Shown: one piece after another, positions 47,001-56,860 of the stretch
Position numbering within the stretch: the first letter of the stretch is position 1
Layout: every line of letters starts with the position of its first letter
Origin: Gelatoporia subvermispora B
Lineage: Eukaryota; Basidiomycota; Agaricomycetes; Polyporales; Gelatoporiaceae
Direction: 5' to 3'
NCBI GenBank assembly: GCA_000320605.2
Contig: KB445802.1
Location: forward strand, 611,122-675,121
DNA: 64,000 nucleotides
The notes under the pieces: model-generated
Databases searched by the model: none
What the model was told of the DNA's origin: nothing
Seen by the model: only the letters and a program-made list of their open reading frames with translations
Program-made: the position numbers and the translations under genes

Positions 47001-47485
47001 ACACTGTTCTTGTCGAGCTGCGCTTGCTCGTACAAAGCTCTATAGCCGGCGACCATCTCGTGCTTGCGGTGATCCTGCCCTTGAAGATGCTGTGACCACG
47101 CGGTGGAGACAATGTTTCGCCTGCAGAGAGGACATCGCTTGTGGCCGGCGGGGACCGAAGGGTCGACTGGATCCACGCGAGGAGAGGTGCCCTTTGCCTG
47201 CGCCATCTTGCGATGTGCTGCGCCAGCGACATGTTGGTCCCAAGGCGCTCTTCCCGTCACGACAATGCTGCAAAGAGCACACTTAAGTGCTTTCGAATCT
47301 AGGATAGCAGCTTTAGCCTGGTGTGGCACGCTCTGAAGATGGGCGTCGAAGGTGGAATCAGGGCAACAGATCACATGGCAGATCTCGCATAACTTGGCAT
47401 CGTGCCGCTTCGGACAGTTTCCGATATTACATGAGCCGTTATAAAGCAAGTCGGGACAAATCTTTGTCAGTTGTTGGCGTTGCAT
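44020..47485 (-). CDS. Zinc-finger SF1 RNA helicase, MOV10/SDE3-like, copy 2
   Basis: This is the middle gene of the tandem array, with a coding span of 3466 bp, identical in length to copy 1 and offset by exactly 4001 bp at both ends. It starts MQRQQLTKICPDLLYNG. The CCCH-like finger and all three C2H2 units keep their ligands (CEICHVIC..., CALCSIVV...H...H, CPLCRRNI...H...H). Helicase motifs: PGTGKTSTI (I), [11 protein letters not shown] (II), [12 protein letters not shown] (III), FQGK-ERR (V, Lys in place of the usual Gln), [17 protein letters not shown] (VI). It ends TPWREVE with TGA at 44020. It is more similar to copy 1 than to copy 3, for example in [15 protein letters not shown] and the DIKHALGF region. 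ATP binding and hydrolysis residues look intact. Confidence 0.88.
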
Positions 47486-48368
47486 AACGCAGGAGTAGGG
47501 AAGTAGAGGACAAGAGGTAGAAGGCAGTCACCAGATGGACGGTCGACAGTCTACGTGTTTGTCCGTGGCTGCGCCTCATGTCGGGTCGAGCTCTCACGTA
47601 AAAATCTGTATCTCGGGTGTTACGGGGTCTTTCAATTTCGGGACAGATTCCTGGGACCTGCAATCTCTGACAGAGCTCTGCCATCGGTCATCGATCAGGA
47701 TCTGAACTGCATGCTGAAGACACTGTAAACTACGACCAGTCAGGTTCGAGTCACAGCAAGGGGTTTCGTACGGGCAACTTACAACCCACTCAGGAATCCG
47801 ATGTGCTTCGCGCTCGAACTCCAGGGACCTGGGGTCCCCATGCACCACTTTTACGTATCGCTGGCTGCTTTGCCACGTGATAGCATAGCAGATCGGCCAG
47901 CCAGGTAGCCATCGGTCGCGATGGTCCGTGCTCCAGCGGCGCCACCCAGACAGCAAGACAAACACTTTCACCAAGAGCACGCACGGTGGATCTAATAACG
48001 CATTTGCAGTTGATCATCGTGCTTTCATAGGCAATGTTGGGCCAAGCCAAAGGACAAGACGTGCAAGCAGTTTTCAATGCCAGCGCGCGGGACTCCATGG
48101 TGTGAAAACGACTTGTGCAGTGGGTGCTAACAAGGGGGGTCGGGCGACCGCAATAGCCGTCGATAAAGAGCGACTGACTGCACGTAGTGCGAGTGACGAC
48201 GACAATGAAGATGCAGTAGATGTATAAGAAATATGACAACAACACACGGCACTCGTCAAAACGCTCGTAGGTATTCAAGCATTGTGCTAGCAAATACAAG
48301 TAGCGTAGAAGTGGATCATCTTGATCCAGTTGTCTGGCAAGTGTTGGGACGAGTAAAGATGACATTAC
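47486..48368. other. Spacer between helicase copies 2 and 3, with an unassigned open frame
   Basis: This 883 bp region is longer than the copy 1-2 spacer. The reverse strand has a 128-codon open frame (47594-47980; reads GWRRWSTDHRDRWLPGW, then KVVHGDPRSLEFEREAHRIP and LQCLQHAVQILIDDRW). The composition is protein-like, but I do not recognise a family and no splice pattern supports it. It could be a fragment of another gene trapped in the array. Confidence 0.35.
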
Positions 48369-51300
48369 TCATTCCAGCTCTCGCCATGGTCTATCGACGT
48401 TTGCGTCAGGCTCCTCGCCGTCTTCTTCGACACCCTCAAGCGTCAAGAACTCCATTCGCCTCGCAAATTCGTTCATGTCTGAGACATGAAGTTCGCGGAC
48501 TTCTTGGGCGTAGTCTCCGGAATCATTTACCGGGAGGCTTGTGTCCCATGTGGGTGGATTACCTTTCCATCCTCCATTGGTGTGCACATAATTCAAGAAC
48601 GATCGCCAGAGAGGATCTAGACACAGAACCGAAGGATCCCCAATAACGATGAGAAGCGCCTTGGCTCTCGTTACGGCAACTAGATAAGGAGTGTCAGTGG
48701 GGGCAAAACAAGACAGCTTGATGGGTCACATACCATTGAAGCGGCGCGGATTAGCAACAAATCCCAGAGTATGCTTCAAGTCATAATTGACAAATTCTCT
48801 GCTTGAGCGAACAGTAGAAATGATGATCACTCTCCGCTCCTGAGTAGTGACATGTCGCATTGAACATCAAGATATTACAGTAAGTACCAGATAACCTCAC
48901 CTGTCCCTGGAATTCTTCGACACTCCCGACTTTGATCTCATCAGCTACGCCGCTTAAAGCTTTGCGAATCTTGTGACACTGCGCATTATAGGGCGCAATG
49001 ATACCGATCTCGTGTTCAGCTGAGAGATAGAAGTTGAACCACAGTTGTGGGCGAATCACGGGTGCTTACTGATACGGAAACGCCTGTCAGCTCGCAGAGA
49101 CTCCACGTAAGACTTGATAAGTGTAACTTCATCGATGTTAAAGAACGACGGTGAAGATGCTTCGCGGTCATCCTTTCCTGTGATAGCATGGACCACGATA
49201 GGGAATTTCTTGTTAGGGAGAAGAGGCGAGTTGAGGAATGAATTGATGACCGAGGTATCTCCGCACGGCTGTAGTTCGCCATTGTAGAATCTCTCATTGG
49301 GGAATTTGAGGATAGAAGGATGCGACCGGAAGTTCTTGACCAATTTGACGACTCTGGGACCCAACAGCGAATTAGAAGTAGGAGGTATGTATTGATACAG
49401 GATGCACTCACAGATCATTCTGAGGATCTGACGCATTGTACCATTCGCGCTTCATGAGCCGTTCGATAAAGCTCTCTTCCATGCCTAAGTCACGGGCAAT
49501 GGGCGAGCGAATGATGGGCCCAAGCTGCTTCGGGTCTCCGGATAATACAACGTTAGTCGCGTTGTCAGCCATAGTCCTTATGGCGACCATGACCTCCGGT
49601 TCTGTCGCCTGACCTGCTTCATCGACGAAGACGTGAGTGAAATGGCCGCGGGGTATCCCTACGTTGTACGCGAAGGAGGACGATACGCATGTTGAAACGA
49701 TTACACAGTATCGCTTCAGAGTAGATACCGGTGGAGCGGTGAAACGACCCTCGGCCGTGACAGCAGTATAGTCCAAGAGGCCGTCCGGCGTCTGGTTCTT
49801 GAATCGGGATGGCGCGTAGAATCGGAACATTTGCTCCGGGCTCAGCTCACTAGCAAGCCGCGACGCGATTAGATCGGCCGCGCTGTTGCTCGGAGCGATC
49901 GCGAGGATCCTCTTTCGAGGATTCTGTTTGAGAACTTGGAGGATCGCCTCGACGATAGTGACCGTCTTGCCAGTTCCCGGGCTATATTCAGTTCAATCAC
50001 ACTGCTCGTAGAAACGGACGTGTGGGAACTCACGGGCCGAAGACCACAAACGGAGGCGAACCAGCAGGCTGACCGAGAATTTGAGTGACAGCCCGGACTT
50101 GCGCCGGGTTTGATGCTATCAGGTGGTTGTACATGGTCAGCACCGCAGAGTTGGCGGGGACGTTCGCCTGAATATGTTTGTGCTCAGGAAAGAGTAGCCT
50201 TTCAGGATGGAATGCGACGTCCAGAGCTTGATGCTGGCGGCGCAGAGGAATGCGATTGAGCCTGAATCTAACCCTGAATCGCTGGCTCGAGCTATAACTG
50301 AATGACCCGCCGAAGCGAAGCCCAACCTCATTTCTGCGCTCGACATGGACGAAGCCCTCATACCACTTGCCGCCTTCGATGTTGTTGGGCTGAACAGCAA
50401 TACGATCACCTAGATCGACCGGTGAGTACAGCTCAGTCAAGACTTCACATGACATACCAACGAGAACGCTCGGACGTTTCTCTGCGAGCCCAGGCACTAC
50501 AAGGCTGTTCGAGAGTTAGCGTGATACCATACGCGTTCTAGCGACGACGCACTAATAGAAGCTGTTGTACTTCTCCAACGTCGCATCATGCATATCGTAC
50601 ATCTCCATGTCACGGCTTCGGAGACAACCTGTCAGTTGTGCCAAAATTCCGCCGATATCAACGACTTACTCCATCTGATATTCTTCCACCCATAGCAAGT
50701 TCGAAAAGTGACGGCCATGCGTTTCGCTAGTCAGGCTCGCAGGCAGTGCGGATTGACGGATTCGACTGGTTACGCTCGACCGTGCGCCTTGAGATAGCAG
50801 CGAGGACAACCATTTGGGAATCTCTGCATCGGGAAGCGGCACGACATACTTGATGGAGCGCAGCGTATCAGGCGGTACTCCGGGGACAAGTTCTGTCTCG
50901 GGGTTCCTCGCAACGCGCTTGCGAGGAACATACGGTGCGACTGGCCTCAGTAGTTCGTAGTCGGCGCTGCTGCCAACTGTAGCCTTGACGGTGCGGATTA
51001 TGACGAATCGAGACTTGAGCAACGTGTCTTCGAAAGTGAATTCGATTCGGTCGTAGAATCGGCCGACATTGTTCTGCCGGAACGTAATAGGGCAAGAGAC
51101 CTCTTTGCCATATGACACAACCTGGGGCATACGCAGATCTTCAAGGGAAAACCTGGTTTTAAATGAGCAAGTCGTGCAAATTCGAGAAAGTGGCCACCGT
51201 GTAAACAGGGTACATACGCAGATGGTCGTCTGGTCCCGGAAGAGAATTTCGCCTCGACGAGATGGACCTTTGAAGATGGCACGGTATTCGAGACTGTGAT

Positions 51301-51852
51301 TGTCGCGGAATCGCCTATCTGAGCGACCGCCGGCTCTACAATCCCGAAGTCAATGCCGTCATCTCGGCCGGAGACGACGATACCATGCTTGTCCTTCATA
51401 GCTTCTTCGATGACTGCCTCATACTTGGCGTACTTCAGCTTGGCTTTGTGCCTAGGAGAATTAGGATGCGCGGCCCAAAGGTGGTCCGGAGTATTCGCGT
51501 TACAAATACTGCACCATACAAAGCCCGGCGGGGTGACCTCTTCTTCAGGCTCGACATCAGCAGAGATCCCGAGGCGTTTGGCATTGCCCTGGTGCTGTTT
51601 GCCCTGCTGATGACTTTGCCACACAGTAGGTCCTGTGGCATTGATCCCGCAGATCGGACAATGGTACACGGTACTGTGTCCAGAGGCTCGACGGCGATGT
51701 TTCTTGCCCCGGAGATGAATCTCGTATACGCGAGCGTTGGTGCAAACGATGCCACAAAGCTTGCAGAGGATAATGTCATGTTTGAGCCTGCATGTCGTAT
51801 CAGGGCAGGAACCTGTAGAGAGGAAGGTCGGGCAGACCGCTTTGCGCGGCAT
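48369..51852 (-). CDS. Zinc-finger SF1 RNA helicase, MOV10/SDE3-like, copy 3
   Basis: This is the most diverged member of the array. The start [16 protein letters not shown] begins a CCCH-like finger, followed by three intact C2H2 units (CKLCGIVC...H...[11 protein letters not shown]...H...[14 protein letters not shown]...H...H). Helicase motifs: [12 protein letters not shown] (I), [11 protein letters not shown] (II), [12 protein letters not shown] (III), NFRSHPSI (IV), [18 protein letters not shown] (V, canonical FQGQE), [17 protein letters not shown] (VI). It ends RPWRELE with its stop at 48369. Motif II DEAG and motif V FQGQ match the general MOV10/SDE3 consensus better than copies 1 and 2 do, so this copy may keep the ancestral function. 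Exons were followed by frame and motif; not every boundary was fixed. Confidence 0.88.
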
Positions 51853-52436
51853 AGCGGCAGTCGGATGATGTGAACAAGTCAGAGCGAACGAAATGGACTC
51901 CTGTTATAGCGAACTTCACAAGTGCCACGATGCAATTGAGGTTTACGTACGCCAGAGAAATCGCACTAGGCCTCGAGGCTGCCTTGCCGCGTGTATCGCA
52001 TGAACACCTCGGAACTTAAACCGAGCGTCTGAAACGGTGTTCATAAATTGAATAGATGATAGATTGATTGTGCGTCGCGGACGGAGATTTGGATAACCGT
52101 TCCCGAAAAAGGTCAGGACATAGCGGGATTGGACGTGCAGCCGAAGATACGTTGTACTCGTTCAGAGGCAAGCATTTACCTGGTGTGCATCCACAACGAG
52201 CGAGATGACAGCCCGCAGCAATATTCTCACCCTGACTCACTTGATGCTTCCATCGACGTTGCGACGTTGCAAATCGAAGCACGCGTTGCCCCTCGCGGAG
52301 TCCTGGTCTTGCTCCACCACATAAATGCTTTGCGAGATGCTAACAGAAATTCGAGGATATCGAGGGTGTGAAGACTTTCCGTGCGATCGCTCTCCAATAT
52401 ATTACAACCGTCAGGACATGTCGTGTGTGGACAGGA
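51853..52436. other. Spacer upstream of the helicase array
   Basis: This is 584 bp between helicase copy 3 and RPT6, with the presumed copy 3 promoter. I see no gene. Confidence 0.45.
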
Positions 52437-53914
52437 TTACGAGAACAGCTTGTTAACCGAGGTATTGCCCTCCTGGTTCTTCTTGAGAACCTTTGCGACG
52501 GCGAATTCGAAGTCCTCCTGTGTAACATGCTGCCTTCGTTCTCTGAGTGCATACATACCTAGAGGTGGAGCTTGGTCAGAAGGCATGGCCGGACGCAGGT
52601 CAGGATCCAACTTACCTGCTTCGGTGCAGATACCGCGGACTTCCGCTCCCGAACATTGGCCCATCTTCTCAGCGAGCGCCCGGAGATTGATGCCTCGTTG
52701 CAGCGACATCTGCACGTTCCAAGGTTTAGGTCTAATGATCGATTTGGGCCGGAGACAGTGCTTACCTTCCGTGAGTGAATTCGCAGGATAGCGACTCGGG
52801 CTTCGGGACCCGGTGGCGGGAACTCGATCTTGCGGTCAATACGACCTGGTCGTAGAAGTGCAGAGTCGAGGATGTCTAGCAGACGTATGAGACGCAGAAC
52901 AAGTAGCACACAACGACGTAACATACCTATCCGGTTCGTTGCCATGATAACCTTGATATTCTTCGTGGACTCGAAGCCGTCCAGCTGGTTCAGAAGCTCC
53001 AGCATGGTCCGCTGCACTTCGGAGTCACCGCCTCCAGAGCCACTCTCCCCTCGTGAACTACCAATGGAGTCGATCTCATCCATGAAGATGATACTTGGCG
53101 CGTGTTCTCGCGCCATGACGAAAAGCTCTCGAACCATACGACTACCCTCGCCGATGTACTTCTGCACCAGCTCCGACCCGGATACTCGAATGAACTTGCA
53201 ATCCGTGTGGTGAGCGACCGCACGGGCAAGTAGAGTCTTTCCTGTTCCTGGAGGGCCATAGAGTAGGACACCCTTCGGCTGTGCGATGCCGAGCGACTCA
53301 AACAGTTCTGGGTGCTTGACGGGAAGCTCAATAACTTCCTTAATTTCCTTGATCTGTTTATCAAGACCGCCAACCATCTCGTATGTACTGTCGGGGACCT
53401 TCTCGACCATCATGAGCGATACGAGCGGGTCGACCTTGTTCGGGAGAATCTTGTGTATAGTGTAGGAGTCGGAGCGTAGGGCAACGCGGAGGGAAGGGGT
53501 GAGGGACGCGACATCGATATCGGCGTCGAAGTCAACGACTTAACGAAGCACGTTAGCATGGTTGACGCGAGTCTTGCAGAATGACCGAACGTACTGTACT
53601 TCCCCTCCGGTTGGACCTTGACCAACACCTTGTTCTTGCCCATCACCTTCACAACCTCACCGACATAGCTGCCCGGCTCATGAAGCAGTTGTAGCTCCTC
53701 GCGCAGCAGGCGAACTGATCACACTACTTCAGCCACATTACACAAGGAATACACTTCATGACATACCTCTCGCATTCAATGCGTTTCTCTGCGCTTCCAA
53801 ACGGCGCAAATTCTGGGTTTTCTGGTTAATCTCAAGTTCTGCGGCCTCAATCTTGGCCTGATAGTAGGCCTTGATTCCTCCAGGAGTTGTTGGTGCATGT
53901 ACGGCGACGGGCAT
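52437..53914 (-). CDS. RPT6: 26S proteasome regulatory ATPase subunit Rpt6
   Basis: This is one of six AAA+ ATPases of the 19S base that unfold ubiquitinated substrates and feed them to the 20S core. The reverse strand starts [19 protein letters not shown], with an N-terminal coiled coil ([20 protein letters not shown]). The OB-fold has [20 protein letters not shown]. The AAA+ domain shows [20 protein letters not shown], Walker [27 protein letters not shown], Walker [12 protein letters not shown], sensor-1 region [23 protein letters not shown] with the arginine fingers, and [20 protein letters not shown]. It ends SVNKLFS with TAA at 52437. Rpt6 rather than another Rpt is indicated by the N-terminal sequence and the KLF-type tail lacking an HbYX motif. 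Essential housekeeping gene. Confidence 0.95.
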
Positions 53915-55318
53915 GGTGGCGGACGGGAAAGATGGACTTGGACTTGCATGACGCGTCCCATTCAGCCTTACCGCGGTCGCGTGACGCGTGACGCGTGACG
54001 ATAACGCGTAATGTCACAATACGAGCGTCACACATTCCTCCCGCGAGACTGCGAGTCTCGAACGTCGAACTCTGGAGGACAGCTCAGTTCGATTTCAAGC
54101 TGGAACAAAACGACCTGAATGTTCCTTTTTTTATTTTACCTCGGGTTGCCTCCTATGTGGCAGCACTGGCTATTATTACCGGCCGTCCCGTCTGATTTTG
54201 CTCTCTACCGCCGATAAACAGGCTTTAGCATTCGACCAGTGCTAGTGATCACTTGGAACTGGATCCGAACATCCCGATTCGTACCTGACCTGCTGTGACT
54301 CTGCCTCAGTATGCAGGAATCTCAGCTTCATGGACGCACAAGATCGGTTGATATTCAACCCTGTCCGACAATCTCTCTGATAGCCAAGCCTTTGTTCTGG
54401 CCTAAAATCTCCGACTGTCAACCTGCGGCGACTAGTACTCATTTGTAGCAAGTAACTCGATATGATACAGCCACGAGCTCTTCTGGTACCTGAAAAAGAA
54501 GGCAGGAGTTTGTCTCTAGCAAAGAGGGCACTCATAGATCCTGTCCCTCAATCTCACCCCGGACCGAGGTCCTCACATTATCGCATGCTGGCAGAGAAGG
54601 TCTCCGTCTAAGACAGCCTCGACCACTATTTTCAGCCCAGAAGAGATCTTCCGGAATTTCGGACTCTTATCTGATTTTCGGACCCTAACTCAATCGTGAT
54701 TACCTGCTCATCAACCTGCCGATAGACTTTCAGGCTCAACCTCATTCATCCATCTTGCTACTGCGTGGACCGCTAGGCGTCAGTCATCGGATCACTACCT
54801 GCTCATACTGACAGCCAAGAGGCACCGTACGTTGAGATTTCAGACTTGTGGTTGGCGCTCAACGTAATAGAAGCCGTCCGATCGTACGCTGGCTCGAGGC
54901 TCCAAGGCTTGGATGCCATGGTTCCTGGAGGATTTAGAACATGTGGTCATTGCCGGCGTCTGAAGGCTTGAGAGCTACGATTCGGGGCGTTCATCTGGAC
55001 GCCGGTCAAGCTCCTAGGTCGCCAACGGACCCCTTCTCTCAGCTATGAAAGTCCGGGTGACGCTTCTGTTTGTCGACTACGCCGAGTGGCGAATACTCGG
55101 ATGAAATCTCGAAACGATACACAATCCTTCAACTTTGGGATTCCGCGGCATCGATGTACTGTATACATCATGTCTCGTGGCGCGCTCATTACAGGCGCAT
55201 ATTTTGTATGGGCAAGCCGCGTCAGCGCTTTTGTCCGGACGCACTTGCACATTAGGACCTGCTGCGGAAAACAGTGAGCGTCATGAATCTCGGAAGACCA
55301 CGCTTTTGGCTCCCTAAC
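53915..55318. other. RPT6 promoter and 1.3 kb gene-free stretch
   Basis: The first 100 bp carry the ACGCGT cluster described separately. The remainder (54010-55318) shows no gene, repeat or element I can support. Confidence 0.5.
53951..54009. promoter_or_regulatory. ACGCGT cluster upstream of RPT6
   Basis: Four ACGCGT hexamers (53951-53956, 53984-53989, 53991-53996, 54004-54009) lie 37-95 bp before the RPT6 start. The middle two sit in a heptamer tandem (GTGACGC repeated). ACGCGT is the MCB element recognised by MBF-type factors in ascomycete yeasts. Whether the same factor acts here is unknown. No PACE site (Rpn4 type) was seen. Confidence 0.5.
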
Positions 55319-56101
55319 TCACATGCGGTACCTTCTTTTGAGCGACGTCCACCCGGGACCCGCTGTCGAATGGGCTTTCACGAAGTCGTTCATCTCTTGC
55401 TCGGGGATGCGATTGATGTCGACCTGGTTCCAGTACCGATTTAGAGCGAAGATAATGTCTTGTGCATCGGTGGCCGCCGCACGGCTACACGAGATTGCCC
55501 TTCTGTGATCAGACTTCGAACGGGGAGGGAACTTACATCGCCCAAGTCTTCAGCTTTGCTCTGATGAACTCCGATATAGTCAGGAAGGGAAGACTCTCGA
55601 CGATCACCACCTTCGACGCGTCGAGCCGTCGAGGGCCGTCTTCTCCCGCTACGAGGATCTCGATCTCAAGGAATCGACTTGCTGAGCTTGTGGGGGACCT
55701 GCGGAGTCCTACATGATGACTCACGTCGATAGGAGGAATTAGTCTCTGGTATGTTACATGCAATCTGCAGACATGTGTCACACGATTGAAGCTGTCGTAG
55801 GGCCTGTGAACATACCGATTACTCCACGGTGACGAGACCAGTGTAACGTCTTCGCTGCCAGCGCAAGCCTGTCGTACGCGTCGAAATGGATGGGCGGCGC
55901 CGCCTTCGACGATGCAGAATATTTCCTGGGGCAGAATAAGGACGGCCACATGGGCACACGATATCAACATACGTCGGCTTGGGGGTTGTTCGACAAGACG
56001 GCGGTCAGAACTCTTCCGTAGAACGCGTGCGGAACCTGCCCCGCGCTCAACAGCCGCGACAGGGCAGCAGCAGCCTCCAGGAGTCTTCGAGTCTCGTGCA
56101 T
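55319..56101 (-). CDS. Nucleotidyltransferase-like conserved fungal protein
   Basis: Four exons (reverse strand: 56101-55973, 55925-55816, 55764-55537, 55502-55319) sum to 216 codons. The protein reads HETRRLLEAAAALSRLLSAG, VPHAFYGRVLTAVLSNNPQA, DEIFCIVEGGAAHPFRRVRQ, EDVTLVSSPWSNRLHVTYQR, FLEIEILVAGEDGPRRLDAS, VIVESLPFLTISEFIRAKLK and DAQDIIFALNRYWNQVDINR. The arrangement (helix, G-x-V-x-x-A-V-L, Asp-Glu, then an acidic beta strand and an AK-rich helix) resembles the minimal nucleotidyltransferase fold of many basidiomycete hypothetical proteins, but no catalytic GS-x10-DxD motif is clear. The intron 55503-55536 is only 34 bp, which is short. The fold assignment is inference; that the gene is real is well supported by phase. 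Confidence 0.65.
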
Positions 56102-56860
56102 GGGGGAAAGGAGGAGAGAAATTCGGGCGTCAAGTAAGAGACATGGCAGGCATGTATTTTGTCGGAATTGAAGTGAATCGAGAACCCGGGAAGCAGCTGC
56201 GAGCGAGCCTATGGCTCCCGGACCCAATTTCCGTGTCCGACAGAGCCAAAGCGGACAAAACAGTAGACGTGATGGGTTGCACAGATGTTGCCGACGGGTC
56301 GTCTCATTGGCCGGTGCTTGAATACACTAGGGAGACGTCGGAGGCTGGTCCGCGGCAGCGTTTGCGTGCGTGGGGACAGGCTCACATCACATGTCGTCAG
56401 AATGCAGGTAATCGCTGCGCTCGAGATTGTGGTCGGCGCGTGGCCCCGATTTGCCACGCAGACCTCATGCAGTATACCTCGTTCCCTACCGACCTATTTC
56501 TCAGCCCTTGCGGATTTTTGCCGTGCTTTAGCGCGCCAAGGACAGGCTGGGGATCAGCGAGGAGACTACTAATGAACTCACTGTCCTGTGAATCCTATAT
56601 AGTACAAGCTGCAGACATAATTTGATGCGGTTTTAACCATTCCGGATGCGATCTGTGCGGGACAGTCTTCATGCATGTTGAGGACGGGGAGTACCTCGGC
56701 AGTAGACCAGTGGGAGATGTACCTACTGCATTACATAAGCAAGGAAGGTCATGGGTTTGCCCCGCGCTAACTTGTTTTCCGTCCGAGTTTGAACCTCCTC
56801 TCGGACATCGTACTCGCGCTCGCGGTTGCCTGATTGCTCGACGGTTCGGCCATCCTGCGT
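56102..56860. other. Divergent promoter region
   Basis: This lies between the nucleotidyltransferase-like gene (reverse) and MRS2 (forward). Long open frames on the forward strand (55912-56625, 56671-57219) overlap real genes and lack motifs. Nothing else is supported. Confidence 0.4.

Noticed and set aside
55912..56625. Forward open frame of 237 codons
   Set aside because: It runs antisense to the first exons of the nucleotidyltransferase-like gene and has no motif.
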